The position numbers and the translations under genes are program-made. This document shows, piece by piece, positions 24,961-36,839 of a DNA stretch of 43,252 nt; the stretch's first letter is position 1, and every line of letters begins with the position of its first letter. The notes under the pieces were generated by a model. The model was not told the origin of the DNA and searched no databases. It saw only the letters and a list, made by a program, of their open reading frames with translations. Origin of the DNA: Phycisphaerales bacterium (GTDB taxonomy: Bacteria > Planctomycetota > Phycisphaerae > Phycisphaerales > UBA1924); NCBI GenBank assembly GCA_029260375.1, contig JAJDDI010000023.1:1-43252 (forward strand), given 5' to 3'.

Positions 24961-25046
24961 GCCGGTCATGTCGGGAGATGGATTAGACGAACGAAGCCAC
25001 GGGGGCGTGTGGCGTCGCGGTCCGGCCCGCGCTGGGCGTTGACGCC

Positions 25047-25052
25047 TATAAA
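25047..25052 (+). promoter_or_regulatory. -10-like TATAAA, leaderless-type start
   Basis: TATAAA lies 6 bases before the ATG at 25059. Confidence 0.4.
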
Positions 25053-25058
25053 CCCGGC

Positions 25059-26549
25059 ATGCCCCCGGGCCCGCTCGACACCGCCAGTCTCACCGCGACG
25101 CTCAGGCAGGCGACGAGGCTGTGCGCCCAGGGCAGACCCGAACAAGCGCTCGCGCTCGCCAAGCAGGCGGCCGCCCAATCGCCACGCTCGGCGGACGCTC
25201 AGTTCACGCTCGGGAGCGTGTACCAGTCGATGGGGAGCCCCATCGCCTCGATCAAGCACCTGCGCCGGGCTGTTCGGATGTCTCCGGGCAACGCGCCATT
25301 CCGAGCTGGCCTCGCGACCGCGCTGGTCCGCGCGGGCAAGACTGCTGAGGGCCTCCGCGAGGCCGACCTCGCCCTCGATACCAACCCCCACGATCCCCGA
25401 TCGATCGAGCTCAAGGGCAGTCTCCTGCGCACGCTGGGGCGTTTCGAGGAGGCTCGCGAACATCTCGAGCGGGCGCTCGACCACGCCCGGACGCCGAGGC
25501 TGCTCTGTGCGTATGTCAAGACGCTGCGCGCTCTCAAGCAGCACGAACGCGCCGCCCAGATCTGCCGCGAACTGCTCGCGCTCGACTCGATCTCAGAGCG
25601 CGATCGCGTGACGGCGGGGTTCGACCTGGCCAGCGCGCTCGATGCACTGGGCGAGTACGAGGACGCGTGGTCGGCCGCCGAGCGGGCCAACGCCCTGCAC
25701 ACCGGTGTGTACGACCCCGAGGCGAACGCCGCGTGGACCGACGAGGTGATCCGCCTCTGGACGCCCGAACGCATGGGTTCGCTCCCGACCTCGGGTCTTG
25801 AGGCGCCGATGCAGACGTTCATCGTCGGGATGCCCCGCTCGGGCACGACGCTGATCGAACAGATTATCGCGGCGCACCCGAGGGGCGCCGGCGCCGGAGA
25901 ACGCCAGGACATCCCCCTCGCCTGGGGTGAGCTGATCGAGCCCACGAACGAGAAACCGACGCGCGACTCGATGATGCGCGCCCTCTCGCAGGGGCCCCTG
26001 CGCAAGCTCGCGTCAGCGTACATGACCAGCCTGCTCGAGTCCACGCCGGGGAGGTCTGTCTCGCGCATCGCCGACAAGCAGATGCGCAACGCCAGATACC
26101 TGGGCCTGATCCGCCTGATGTTCCCGGGAGCACGCATCATCGAGTGCCGGCGCCACCCGCTGGACACGCTCGTCTCCTGCTACTTCAACGACTTCGGCGA
26201 CCCGGCCAACCTCGGCTACGTCTACGACGTCGAGCACATTGCGCACGAGTACACGCTTACCCGGCGTCTGCTGGAGCACTGGCGGCGGGTGTGCCGCCTG
26301 CCGACGCACGACGCCTACTACGAGCGGTTTACCGGCGAGCCCGAGCGGGAAACCCGGGCGCTCATCGAGTTCTTGGGCCTCGATTGGGACGACGCGTGCC
26401 TGTCGTTTCACGAGGCGGACCGGGCTGTGATCACGCTCTCGTTCGATCAGGTCCGGCGCCCGATGTACCGGTCCTCGGTCGAACGGTGGAAGCACTACGA
26501 GCGCCACCTGGACCCGGCGATCGAGATCCTGGGCGATCTGGTTCCGTGA
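25059..26549 (+). CDS. TPR-sulfotransferase
   Basis: 496 residues in two parts. Residues ~5-210 are TPR repeats, such as ADAQFTLGSVYQSMGSPIAS and NPHDPRSIELKGSLLRTLGR. From ~250 comes a PAPS-dependent sulfotransferase domain. FIVGMPRSGTTLIEQIIAAH is the 5'-phosphosulfate-binding loop near 257, ARIIECRRHPLDTLVSCYFN is the 3'-phosphate-binding region, and YERFTGEPERETRALIEFLG follows. The fusion is the usual architecture of bacterial proteins akin to tyrosylprotein and glycan sulfotransferases. It probably sulfates a protein, glycan or small molecule. No signal peptide is visible. It converges on the beta-helix dockerin gene with a 19-bp gap. Confidence 0.92.
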   Translation: MPPGPLDTASLTATLRQATRLCAQGRPEQALALAKQAAAQSPRSADAQFTLGSVYQSMGSPIASIKHLRRAVRMSPGNAPFRAGLATALVRAGKTAEGLREADLALDTNPHDPRSIELKGSLLRTLGRFEEAREHLERALDHARTPRLLCAYVKTLRALKQHERAAQICRELLALDSISERDRVTAGFDLASALDALGEYEDAWSAAERANALHTGVYDPEANAAWTDEVIRLWTPERMGSLPTSGLEAPMQTFIVGMPRSGTTLIEQIIAAHPRGAGAGERQDIPLAWGELIEPTNEKPTRDSMMRALSQGPLRKLASAYMTSLLESTPGRSVSRIADKQMRNARYLGLIRLMFPGARIIECRRHPLDTLVSCYFNDFGDPANLGYVYDVEHIAHEYTLTRRLLEHWRRVCRLPTHDAYYERFTGEPERETRALIEFLGLDWDDACLSFHEADRAVITLSFDQVRRPMYRSSVERWKHYERHLDPAIEILGDLVP

Positions 26550-26567
26550 AACCCGCCCGGTCCGCCG

Positions 26568-28400
26568 CTAGCCGGGGCAGCCCGAGCCGAAGGCGGACAG
26601 GAAGGCCAGGACGTCGTCGAAGTCGTGGACGCCGAACGCGGGCGCGATGTCGGCGATCGGCTGCATAGCGCTGAAGGCGGAGAGGAAGGCGAGCACGTCG
26701 TCGAAGTTGATGACGGTGATGGGCTCGGCGAAGTCCGCGACGCAGGTGCGCCGGAACTCGTGGGCGCCGATGTCCACGACGCCCATGCCCGCGTCGATAC
26801 CGGTGTCGGGCGTGAGCGGGTCGTTGACGAAGCGGGCGTAGCCGCGAAGGTCCAGGGGGAGTTGCTCGGTGGTGTTGCCGTCTCCGTCGTCGTCTATGGT
26901 GTCGCTGGGAACGAGGGTGCTGTTGCCCGCGTCGATGGCCGGGGAGGTCATCAGCAGCGCGAAGTCACCGGCGGCGGGGTTGCGGAGGCGTGGGTCCGCG
27001 TTGATGTTGGCGGTCCCGGCGAACGTCCCGGTCTCGGGGAAGATCGAGTGGCTGATCTGCTGACCGTGCCAGCTCCCGCTCAGGCCCGGGCCCGCGTTGT
27101 TCCAGACGATGGAGTTGAGCAGGGCGACGCGGCTGCTGGAATCGACGTCGAACCCGTTGCGATTGCCCCCGGCGTTGCGCGTGATGGTTGAGTTGACGAC
27201 GCTCACGAGGGTGTCGGCGTGAGGCGTGCCGTTCTGGCCCACGCCGATGCCGCCCTGGCCGGTCGGGATGCTGGCGGTGTTGTTGGTGATCTCGCAGTTG
27301 GCGAACAGGACCGAGGTGGCGCCGGCGCTGGCTGGCCCGACGTTGATGAACGAGGCGCCCCCGAAGCGGGCGGTGTTGGCGTCGATCCCCGAGTTGAAGA
27401 TCAGCGCGGCCGCGGGGTTCGCGTTCCCGGTGACCGCGACCGCGCCGCCGAAGTCCGCGGCTGTGTTGTCGCGAAAGTACGCCACGTTGGCCAGGAGCCC
27501 CGACTCGAGCACCCGGATGGCGCCGCCGTTGAGGGCGGTGTTGCCGACGAAGGTGTCGTACGACGAGAAGCCGACGGCGGCGTCGAGGAGGAGGATCGCG
27601 CCGCCGGGCGCGACGGCGGAGTTGGAGGTGAACGTGCACAGATGCGAGCTGATGCCCGCGGCTTCCGCGTAGATCGCGCCCCCGCTGAACCCGGACTGGT
27701 TGCCCGTGAAGCGGGTGCTGGTCATCGTGATGCTGGCGCCGTCGAGCGCCTCGATCGCGCCCCCGTCCTGGACGGCACTGTTGTTGAGAAAGTGCGTCGT
27801 GCCCGAGATGTCCAAGGTGGCGTCGAACGCCCGGATGGCGCCGCCCGACAGGTCGGCGGTGTTGGCCTCGAGCAGGGTGTCGGCGAGTGTGAGCGAGGCG
27901 CCGGCGAGCAGGGAGATCGCCCCGCCCTCCGCGTCGGCGTGGTTGGCCCAGATGTCGCATGAGAGGATGGTCACGCTGGCGTTGGCGAAGACGAACATCG
28001 CGCCCCCGCCCGAGGCGGAGTTCTGCCAGAATCGGCAGTCCTCGAAGGTCGGGCGCGCGTTGGCGCCGACGGCGACGCCGCCGCCCAGCAGCCCGTCGCC
28101 GTTGCGGATCGTCAGGTTGTTGTAGTACGAGTTCGTGCTGGCCGAGCCGACGGTCAGGACCGGGCTCCCGGGCGAGCCGGAGACGGTCGCGCCGGCGCCG
28201 ACGCCGATGATGCGGATGTCCTTGCCCAGGGTGTTGAGGTTCTCGCTGTAGGTCCCGGGCTGGACGATGACCGCGTCGCCGTTGAACGCGGCGTTGAGCG
28301 CGGACTGGATCGTCGGGTACACGGACGGCACGTGCCGATCGGTCGCCGGGGCGGGCCCTGAGAGCAGGGCGAGGCACGCGAGCGTAAAGATTCGGCGCAT
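26568..28400 (-). CDS. Secreted right-handed beta-helix protein with GC-type dockerin tail
   Basis: 610 residues from the ATG at 28400, with GGGAGGG about 8 bases upstream. The signal peptide MRRIFTLACLALLSGPAPA is followed by YPTIQSALNAAFNGDAVIV, the usual opening of parallel beta-helix proteins of the pectate-lyase/NosD type. Many short coils then carry the GGAI motif (GGAISLLAGASL, GGAIRAFDATL, GGAIEALDGASI, GGAIYAEAAGI). The end has SPAIDAGNSTLVPSDTIDDD and VVDIGAHEF, and then two dockerin repeats, INFDDVLAFLSAFSA and HDFDDVLAFLSAFGSGCPG. Such proteins are surface or extracellular adhesins or polysaccharide-binding proteins; no catalytic residues are recognised. Confidence 0.88.
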   Translation of the reverse strand: MRRIFTLACLALLSGPAPATDRHVPSVYPTIQSALNAAFNGDAVIVQPGTYSENLNTLGKDIRIIGVGAGATVSGSPGSPVLTVGSASTNSYYNNLTIRNGDGLLGGGVAVGANARPTFEDCRFWQNSASGGGAMFVFANASVTILSCDIWANHADAEGGAISLLAGASLTLADTLLEANTADLSGGAIRAFDATLDISGTTHFLNNSAVQDGGAIEALDGASITMTSTRFTGNQSGFSGGAIYAEAAGISSHLCTFTSNSAVAPGGAILLLDAAVGFSSYDTFVGNTALNGGAIRVLESGLLANVAYFRDNTAADFGGAVAVTGNANPAAALIFNSGIDANTARFGGASFINVGPASAGATSVLFANCEITNNTASIPTGQGGIGVGQNGTPHADTLVSVVNSTITRNAGGNRNGFDVDSSSRVALLNSIVWNNAGPGLSGSWHGQQISHSIFPETGTFAGTANINADPRLRNPAAGDFALLMTSPAIDAGNSTLVPSDTIDDDGDGNTTEQLPLDLRGYARFVNDPLTPDTGIDAGMGVVDIGAHEFRRTCVADFAEPITVINFDDVLAFLSAFSAMQPIADIAPAFGVHDFDDVLAFLSAFGSGCPG

Positions 28401-28539
28401 GGTCGATCCCTCCCGGGCGCAGCGTACCCGTGGCGGCGCCCACGCAGCAAGAGGCAACGGGCAACCACCGGGTATCCGCGTTGAACCGTGGGATCTCTCA
28501 GCAGATCTCCCGAATCGGTGTCGCACGCCGGCCCGGCGG

Positions 28540-28776
28540 TCAGATCGGGCAGCCCATCGTGAAGTCCGTCAGGAACTTGAGCACGTCGTCGAAGTTCAGG
28601 ACATCGTCGTCCACGAGGTCCGCGGGGCAGGGGTCGGGGGTCTGGCCCTGGAACTCGAGAGCGCCGATGTCGATGATGGGCAGGTTCGGGCGAGCAGGGT
28701 CATAGTTGAAGCCGAAGCCGGTATCGGGCGTGCCCACGTCGTCGAGGTAGCGGAACCGGTGGAAGGTGTCGATCAC
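28540..28776 (-). pseudogene. Orphan C-terminal fragment of a dockerin/beta-helix protein
   Basis: A 78-codon frame encodes FRYLDDVGTPDTGFGFNYDP, then LPIIDIGALEFQGQTPDPCP and a single dockerin repeat, VLNFDDVLKFLTDFTMGCPI. It corresponds to the C-terminus of the beta-helix protein at 26568-28400 (FVNDPLTPDTG...VVDIGAHEF...). Its apparent start is only a GTG, with no signal peptide. Just upstream (28780-28840) another frame reads DPGANTALATIAP, like the SPAIDAGN segment, so a frameshift separates the halves. It looks like a remnant of a duplicated gene, though a short expressed piece cannot be excluded. Confidence 0.6.
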
Positions 28777-28840
28777 GGGCGCCGAGAGCAGACCGGTCTC
28801 GGGGCAATGGTGGCCAGGGCCGTGTTGGCGCCGGGATCGG

Positions 28841-31243
28841 TCAGCGGCAGCCCTCGACGAAAACCACGAGGAAGATCAGCACATCGTTGAAGTCCCAGAC
28901 GCCGTAGGCGGGGGCGAGGTCGGCCAGGGGGTCCATCTTTCCGAAGGCGGTGAGGAAGGCGAGGACGTCGTCGAAGTCGAGGACGCCGTAGGTCGGGGCG
29001 AGGTCCGACGGGTTGCAGGCGAGGGGCTTGGGCGTGGCGTTGAGCAGCACCACCATCTCATGGTCGCAGTCGCTGGCTGGCGAGATCATGAAGCAATCCT
29101 GGCCACCGACGAGGTCGATGTCGCCGTCGCGATCGAGATCCGCAGCGCTCGTCGTTGAGGTGCCCAGCGATCCGCTCCCCATGAACCACTGTGGATCCGT
29201 GAACGCTCCGGTACCCTCTCCGAACAGAACGTGGATCGAGTTCGCGAAAAAGTAGGTCACCGCGATATCCGGATCGCCGTCACCGTTGAAATCGGCGAGT
29301 GTCAGAGAACGCGGGCTGGCTTCATCAAGCGCCGAAACGGCGGAGAGCTTGAACCCTCCCGAGTTGTCGCCTGCGAACGCGACCAGTTTGCCCGAGTCGT
29401 CCTGCAGGGCCGAGCGGGCGCCGACGATGTCCGTCGCACCGTCGACGTTGAAGTCGGCTCCGATCACGGTTGATAGGCCGAACGCGCCGGGCACGGTGCT
29501 CATCTGGAACGTCAGGTCTCCGTTTGAGAGCAGCAACAGGGTCTCGCTGTTCACTCGGCCCAGGACAATGTCCGGGCGTCCATCGGCGTTGAAGTCGGCG
29601 CAGCCCGCTGTGGTGGGAATCATGTCGAGGGCGAGCAGGATCGGTTCGGCAAATGTACCGTCCCCGTGACCCGCGAGGAGGTGGATTCCCTCCTCCCCTC
29701 TCGGCGCAAGCGCAAGATCTGCGAACCCGTCCCCGTTGAAGTCTCCCCCAACCCCTTTGATGTCGTGCCTGTGGTTCGCGTTCGCCTCGATACGCGGCTC
29801 AAAGGTCCCGTCACCCCGACCGAGCAGGACGACCGGGCCCGATACTCTTGAAGAGGTGACCGCGATGTCGAGATGCCCATCGGCATTGAAGTCGGCGGGG
29901 ATCAGGTGCCGCGGCGCCCACACAATCGGATGTCCCGGGGCTTCGGTGTACCCGCCGAAGCCGTCACCGAGATAGACAGAGAGCGTGTAACCCGGATCAT
30001 CGACTCCGAGCCCGTAGAAGCCGAAGTTTGCTCCGATGAGATCGAGCGCACCGTCCTCGTTCAGGTCGGCGATGAGCACGTCACTTGTCGGAGTCTGGGT
30101 CTGCAGGCGCTGGCGGGTCTGGAATCCCCCGTCGCCGTCGCCGCGGATCAGCATGAAACGCTCTTGGGTGACGCTCACGATGATGTCCACGCCGCCGTCT
30201 TCGTCGAAATCGGCGAACGCAAAGGAGAACATCCCCAGAGCGGCGCAGATATCGCTCGCACTCATGAGCGTACCGTCGCCGGCACTGAGGGGGACACCGA
30301 ACCCGCCACTGAGGCTCCCCCGAGTCACAAGATCTTCAGCGCCGTCACCGTTCAGATCATGGAGCCAGATCGTGTAGCCAGACGCGAGTGTCTCAAGTTC
30401 GACAGCCTCCTCGAACGATCCATCCCCGTTTCCCCGCAGAAAGGCGACCCTGCCGCCCCCGGCAAGAAGATCCTGATGCCCGTCTCGGTCAAAGTCGATC
30501 GCCTTGACCACCCACCACCCTCTCGGGCCTGAATCGACCGGAGGCAGTTGGGCAAACGTGCCATCCCCGGAGTTGAGCAGAACAACGACGCCCTGGACGT
30601 CAGCGAATGAGTCAACGATCGTGATCACGAGATCGATCGAGCCGTCTTCGTCAAGATCGGCGGCATCGAGGCCCATTGGTGCGTCGAGGAACGGCATCTT
30701 CTGTCCCGGGCTGAACGACCCGTCGCCTGAACCGAGGAAGGTCGCGACGAAACTCGACCCGCGCCCGAGAACGATGAGATCCGTAGCGCCGTCACCGTTG
30801 ATATCGGCTCCCACCATCTCGCGAGCGCCGCTCTCGAACTCGAAGCTTGACGGGGCCTGGAACGTGGCGTTGCCATTGCCGAGCATCACCGTGATCTGGC
30901 TCGGCGTCTGGTCCTGGGGCCTGTCGCCAACCAGCGCGAGGTCCGCATGACCATCCCCATCAAAGTCCGCAACAACCACGTCGTCGAGCGATGGCGATTC
31001 GTACCGGAACTCTTCGCCGACAAGGAACTCGCCGTCTCCCTGCCCCAGCATGATCTGAACGACCTCGAACGTGATCAGGGCCACATCGATATGCCCGTCA
31101 CCGTTGAAGTCCTGGGCCACGATCTCACTGGCAACTGTCGGCCACTGAAACTCGAACTCCCCAGGGAAGAGGGTCTGGGCGCCAGCCGGCTGGGCGCCAG
31201 TCATGAGGATCGACATAAACAAACGACCGCGACCGGGGGTCAT
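28841..31243 (-). CDS. Secreted FG-GAP/VCBS-repeat protein with GC-type dockerin tail
   Basis: 800 residues from the ATG at 31243, where GGAG lies 6 bases upstream; ATGs at 31255 and 31261 are also in frame. A short signal sequence (GRLFMSILMTGAQPAGAQ) precedes about fourteen FG-GAP/VCBS blades with Ca2+-type loops such as DFNGDGHIDVALITFEV, DINGDGATDLIVLGRG, DLDEDGSIDLVITIVD and DFNADGHLDIAVTSS. These form one or two seven-bladed beta-propellers of the integrin-alpha type. The C-terminus has two dockerin repeats, LDFDDVLAFLTAFGK and WDFNDVLIFLVVFVEGCR. The role is probably adhesion or surface display. The ending is GCR rather than GCP, a slightly worn tail. Confidence 0.9.
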   Translation of the reverse strand: MTPGRGRLFMSILMTGAQPAGAQTLFPGEFEFQWPTVASEIVAQDFNGDGHIDVALITFEVVQIMLGQGDGEFLVGEEFRYESPSLDDVVVADFDGDGHADLALVGDRPQDQTPSQITVMLGNGNATFQAPSSFEFESGAREMVGADINGDGATDLIVLGRGSSFVATFLGSGDGSFSPGQKMPFLDAPMGLDAADLDEDGSIDLVITIVDSFADVQGVVVLLNSGDGTFAQLPPVDSGPRGWWVVKAIDFDRDGHQDLLAGGGRVAFLRGNGDGSFEEAVELETLASGYTIWLHDLNGDGAEDLVTRGSLSGGFGVPLSAGDGTLMSASDICAALGMFSFAFADFDEDGGVDIIVSVTQERFMLIRGDGDGGFQTRQRLQTQTPTSDVLIADLNEDGALDLIGANFGFYGLGVDDPGYTLSVYLGDGFGGYTEAPGHPIVWAPRHLIPADFNADGHLDIAVTSSRVSGPVVLLGRGDGTFEPRIEANANHRHDIKGVGGDFNGDGFADLALAPRGEEGIHLLAGHGDGTFAEPILLALDMIPTTAGCADFNADGRPDIVLGRVNSETLLLLSNGDLTFQMSTVPGAFGLSTVIGADFNVDGATDIVGARSALQDDSGKLVAFAGDNSGGFKLSAVSALDEASPRSLTLADFNGDGDPDIAVTYFFANSIHVLFGEGTGAFTDPQWFMGSGSLGTSTTSAADLDRDGDIDLVGGQDCFMISPASDCDHEMVVLLNATPKPLACNPSDLAPTYGVLDFDDVLAFLTAFGKMDPLADLAPAYGVWDFNDVLIFLVVFVEGCR

Positions 31244-31261
31244 AGCGTGCTCCATGCTCAA

Positions 31262-31559
31262 CGCGCTCTTCCGAAGAACGCTGGCATTCTAGTGAAAGAT
31301 GCCGCCGAGCCCGCAGGCAATTTCGGCTGGAACGCGTGCCCCTCCCGCTCGGGGCGCGACGGCGCCGGCTTCGGTCGCCGGCTGAATCCCTGTTCGCAGA
31401 CGCGTAAGCAGCATTTCGTGCGTTCAGCTGCCACGCGGCGCGCCTTTCATTCATTATCATCTGTTATCCAACACACAATCCTCATTGATTTGATTCATGC
31501 CCCCATCCCCCCGATCCTTCTCGTGAACCCTGCCCCACCGCCCACCGAGGAGCCCGACC
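31262..31559. other. Intergenic region upstream of acnA
   Basis: A 298-bp gap. Positions 31445-31500 form an unusually A/T-rich island (ATTCATTATCATCTGTTATC and so on) in otherwise GC-rich DNA and probably contain the acnA promoter, but no clear -35/-10 pair can be named. GAGGAG lies 8 bases before the acnA ATG. Confidence 0.45.
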
Positions 31560-34415
<2,856 letters not shown>

Positions 34416-34424
34416 CCCGTTTGT

Positions 34425-34430
34425 TACACT
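34425..34430 (+). promoter_or_regulatory. -10-like TACACT
   Basis: TACACT lies 9 bases before the ATG at 34440, just past the acnA stop. The following CGCCCGC is shared with the site at 35987, which suggests an internal promoter after acnA. Confidence 0.4.
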
Positions 34431-34439
34431 CGCCCGCGT

Positions 34440-35147
34440 ATGAGTGAGAAACCAACCCTGGGGCATGGGTACCGCTTCCGCCCGACCTGGACGCTCGCGG
34501 TCCTGTCGATCGCGGGGCTGGGGGTCATGTTCTTCCTCAGCGCCGGCACAGCCCTCGGCGATGCGATCCGTCTCTACGGAACCGGGATCGTGAGCGATGG
34601 CATCCCGAACGATGAGCTCATCGAAACCGGCATGCTCGTTCGCGGCTTCCTCGCGCTCGCCACGCTTCTCGTGTACGTCCCGCTGACGATCTTCTTCTGC
34701 GTCTGGACCTACCGATCCGCAGCCAACGCCCGCGCGCTCGGCGCCGGCGGCTTCGAGATCACCCCCGGCTGGGCTGTCGGCTGGCACTTCATCCCAATCG
34801 CCAACCTGTGGATGCCATTCAAAGCGTTCTCTGAGTTCTGGCGGGCGAGCCGGGCGGACCTTCCCGAACGAGTTCCCGGATTGTGGCAAGATACCGGCGC
34901 GGGTCTGCTGCTCGGATCCTGGTGGTCCGCATGGGTCCTCGGCCGAGCTCTCAACGCCATCGGCAGACCGTTCGCCAGGGAAGGCGGGACCCTCGAGGCG
35001 TTCGGCTCCATGCTGCACCTTGGCGGATCGATCCTGGAATCGCTTGCGGCACTGCTCTGCATCGCGGTCGTCTACCGACTCACCGCGCGCCAGCAGCAAC
35101 TCTTCATCCAACAAACCGTCGAGGATAAACCCGGCAACGGCGAGTGA
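34440..35147 (+). CDS. DUF4328 family membrane protein (paralogue 1)
   Basis: 235 residues. The DUF4328 signature [20 protein letters not shown], followed by [20 protein letters not shown], lies near 95-135. Transmembrane helices surround it: [39 protein letters not shown], a helix with [13 protein letters not shown] and a C-terminal helix with [19 protein letters not shown]4328 proteins have unknown function. A second member lies at 38129-38860, showing the same NARALGA...SPGW...PIAN pattern. The gene begins 22 bases after acnA ends, in the same direction. It may be co-transcribed or use its own TACACT element. Confidence 0.88.
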   Translation: MSEKPTLGHGYRFRPTWTLAVLSIAGLGVMFFLSAGTALGDAIRLYGTGIVSDGIPNDELIETGMLVRGFLALATLLVYVPLTIFFCVWTYRSAANARALGAGGFEITPGWAVGWHFIPIANLWMPFKAFSEFWRASRADLPERVPGLWQDTGAGLLLGSWWSAWVLGRALNAIGRPFAREGGTLEAFGSMLHLGGSILESLAALLCIAVVYRLTARQQQLFIQQTVEDKPGNGE

Positions 35148-35154
35148 ACAGCCC

Positions 35155-35937
35155 ATGCACGAGAGCGACGCCCTCACACCCCCACCGCCGATCGATCCGC
35201 CGCGCCTCACCGAGCAGGAACGCGGGCGTTTGAAGCTCGAGGTCTGGGTCGTCCTCGCGCTTGCCTGGGCGTACCCGCTCGTGACCGCCGCGGGTGAGTT
35301 CGCGGGCGCCCCGCTCTACCCGCCCGCCGAGCCCGGCGCCGGCGCTCAGGCGGTCATCTATCTGCTGATGATGCTCCAGGTTTGTGTCCCGTTGCTCTAC
35401 CTCATGCACCGCTCGGGCGAGGGACTCGCCGCCTTCGGGATCCGACCGCCCCGCCCCGTCGCCGACACCGCCCAGTCGGTGCTGGTCATCGTCGTCGCGG
35501 GCATCGCGTACTTCGTGCTCTCCGCGGGCCTCTACACCGCGGCCATCGCCCTCGACATCCCCGACTGGATCCTCGTCGGGCGTCTGCCCGAGGGGTACGA
35601 CTGGACGGGAACCAACGACGCGGGTACGCCGCTGCTCGCCTGGCTCCTGTTTCTCATCGGCCTCACCGCCAACAGCGTGGCCGAGGAGTTCGCGATGCGC
35701 GCGTTCCTCCTCCAGCGCCTCGAACGCCTCCTCGCCTCACCAACCAAAGCGATCCTGATCAGCAGCGCGGTCTTCACCTCGTATCACATCTACCAGGGCG
35801 TCTACGGCGTCGCCCACGTGTTTGTCATCGGGGTCCTGCTCGGCATCCTCTTCGTCACCACACGCCGCCTTTCCGCCTGCATCCTGGCCCACACGCTTAT
35901 CAACGTGCTCACCGCCGTGCTCTCGGGCGGCGCGTAA
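35155..35937 (+). CDS. CPBP family intramembrane glutamic protease (CAAX-like)
   Basis: 260 residues with about six to eight hydrophobic helices. The conserved motifs of the CPBP/Rce1-like (Abi) family are present. Motif 1 is [19 protein letters not shown] near 177 (the EExxxR glutamates). Motif 2 is [14 protein letters not shown] near 203 (FxxxH). Motif 3 is [18 protein letters not shown] near 240 (the HxxxN). Such proteases cut within membranes; roles include CAAX processing in eukaryotes and bacteriocin self-immunity in bacteria. The substrate here is unknown. It starts 7 bases after the DUF4328 gene and is probably in the same operon. Confidence 0.9.
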   Translation: MHESDALTPPPPIDPPRLTEQERGRLKLEVWVVLALAWAYPLVTAAGEFAGAPLYPPAEPGAGAQAVIYLLMMLQVCVPLLYLMHRSGEGLAAFGIRPPRPVADTAQSVLVIVVAGIAYFVLSAGLYTAAIALDIPDWILVGRLPEGYDWTGTNDAGTPLLAWLLFLIGLTANSVAEEFAMRAFLLQRLERLLASPTKAILISSAVFTSYHIYQGVYGVAHVFVIGVLLGILFVTTRRLSACILAHTLINVLTAVLSGGA

Positions 35938-35986
35938 CCGAGGTCCCGGGCGCCGGCTTTGCATCGGGCCCGAGGCGCCGGCGCGG

Positions 35987-35992
35987 TACACT
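35987..35992 (+). promoter_or_regulatory. -10-like TACACT
   Basis: TACACTCGCCCGC lies 14 bases before the ATG at 36007. The same 13-mer occurs at 34425. Confidence 0.35.
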
Positions 35993-36006
35993 CGCCCGCA
36001 TCCGCC

Positions 36007-36636
36007 ATGACACACACCCCGCCGACAAGCCCGAGCCACGCCAGGCGCCCACCGACACCGCGACCCCTCCGCATCAAGTGGGTGAGCGAGGGCTACGAGA
36101 GCATCGATATGCTCGCGTGGCTGAGCGCCCGCCAGAAGCTCAAGGCGCCCATCGGCAAGGCGCGGGCCGTCGGGCTGCTCGCGTTCTACCTCATCATCTC
36201 GCTGGTCGCGCTGCTCTCCGTGCTGGGCGGGCTGATCGCAGGCAAGCCGACGCTCTGGGGACTGGGCCTGTTCGTGCTCGTCGTCTGCGCCCTCGCCCTG
36301 CTCAGCCTGCTGCGCCTGCTCAACCCCGCGACCTTCCAGGCGCGCGTCATCAAAATGACCCGCAAAAGCGACGCCATCGAGTCCACCGCCGGGCGCTGGA
36401 CCTGCGCGATCGGCAGCGGCACGATCCAGTTCGAATGGCTCGACCGCGGGCACCCCACCCGATGCCCCTCGGCGGAGATCACCGAGGTCGCCATCGCCAA
36501 CGACCGCGTCGTCCTGCTCGCCGGCAAGTTCATCCGGGGCTTCTTCCCCGTCAGCGCCCTCCCCCCGGGCGACCCCGAGGCCCGGGTCTGGGCGGCCCTG
36601 CGCCACGTCACGATCGACACCGGACCTTTCCACTGA
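36007..36636 (+). CDS. Hypothetical membrane protein
   Basis: 209 residues from the ATG at 36007; an in-frame ATG at 35959 lies before the TACACT element and is less likely. A Pro/Arg-rich start is followed by LRIKWVSEGYESIDMLAWLS and two transmembrane helices near 54-76 and 82-104. The C-terminal half is a soluble beta-rich domain: ATFQARVIKMTRKSDAIEST, then WTCAIGSGTIQFEWLD and VVLLAGKFIRGFFPVSALP. That end resembles bacterial PH-like membrane domains in layout, but this is only an impression. Function is unknown. It continues the acnA-side gene cluster. Confidence 0.75.
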   Translation: MTHTPPTSPSHARRPPTPRPLRIKWVSEGYESIDMLAWLSARQKLKAPIGKARAVGLLAFYLIISLVALLSVLGGLIAGKPTLWGLGLFVLVVCALALLSLLRLLNPATFQARVIKMTRKSDAIESTAGRWTCAIGSGTIQFEWLDRGHPTRCPSAEITEVAIANDRVVLLAGKFIRGFFPVSALPPGDPEARVWAALRHVTIDTGPFH

Positions 36637-36651
36637 CCCCAGACACCCCCC

Positions 36652-36785
36652 ATGTCGGACCTCAGCGCTGTACACAACCGCGTCGTCCGAATGGGTCCGC
36701 CCATCGAGATCCAGAACTTCAACAAAGGCGGTATCCCGTAGACCCTGATCCATGAATAGCCTAACGAGCCGAAGCAGCTGGCGAA
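36652..36785 (+). pseudogene. Chimeric remnant: VOC gene start joined to acnA end
   Basis: From the ATG at 36652 the sequence matches the start of the VOC gene at 37590 (MSDLSAVHNRVVR against MSDLNAKHNRVVW). It then passes at about 36690 into the last ~30 codons of acnA (GPPIEIQNFNKGGIP against [14 protein letters not shown]), aligning to 34326-34415 with no gaps. Two in-frame TAG codons break the acnA part. Codon-by-codon alignment (AAC GAG CCG AAG CAG against AAC GAG GCG AAG CAG) leaves little doubt of the origin. It is non-functional debris. Confidence 0.85.
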
Positions 36786-36839
36786 GGCCGTCACGACACC
36801 GCGCTGTCGATGCTAATCCTATCTTGGTATAATTCATCC

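Noticed and set aside
35155..35937. The CPBP (Abi) gene as a phage abortive-infection system
   Set aside because: The family name is historical. The gene sits in a housekeeping-type cluster with no other defence gene.
36652..36738. A 29-codon ORF starting MSDLSAVHNRVVR
   Set aside because: It is the front of a chimeric remnant ending at a stop inside the former acnA sequence; no independent gene is likely.
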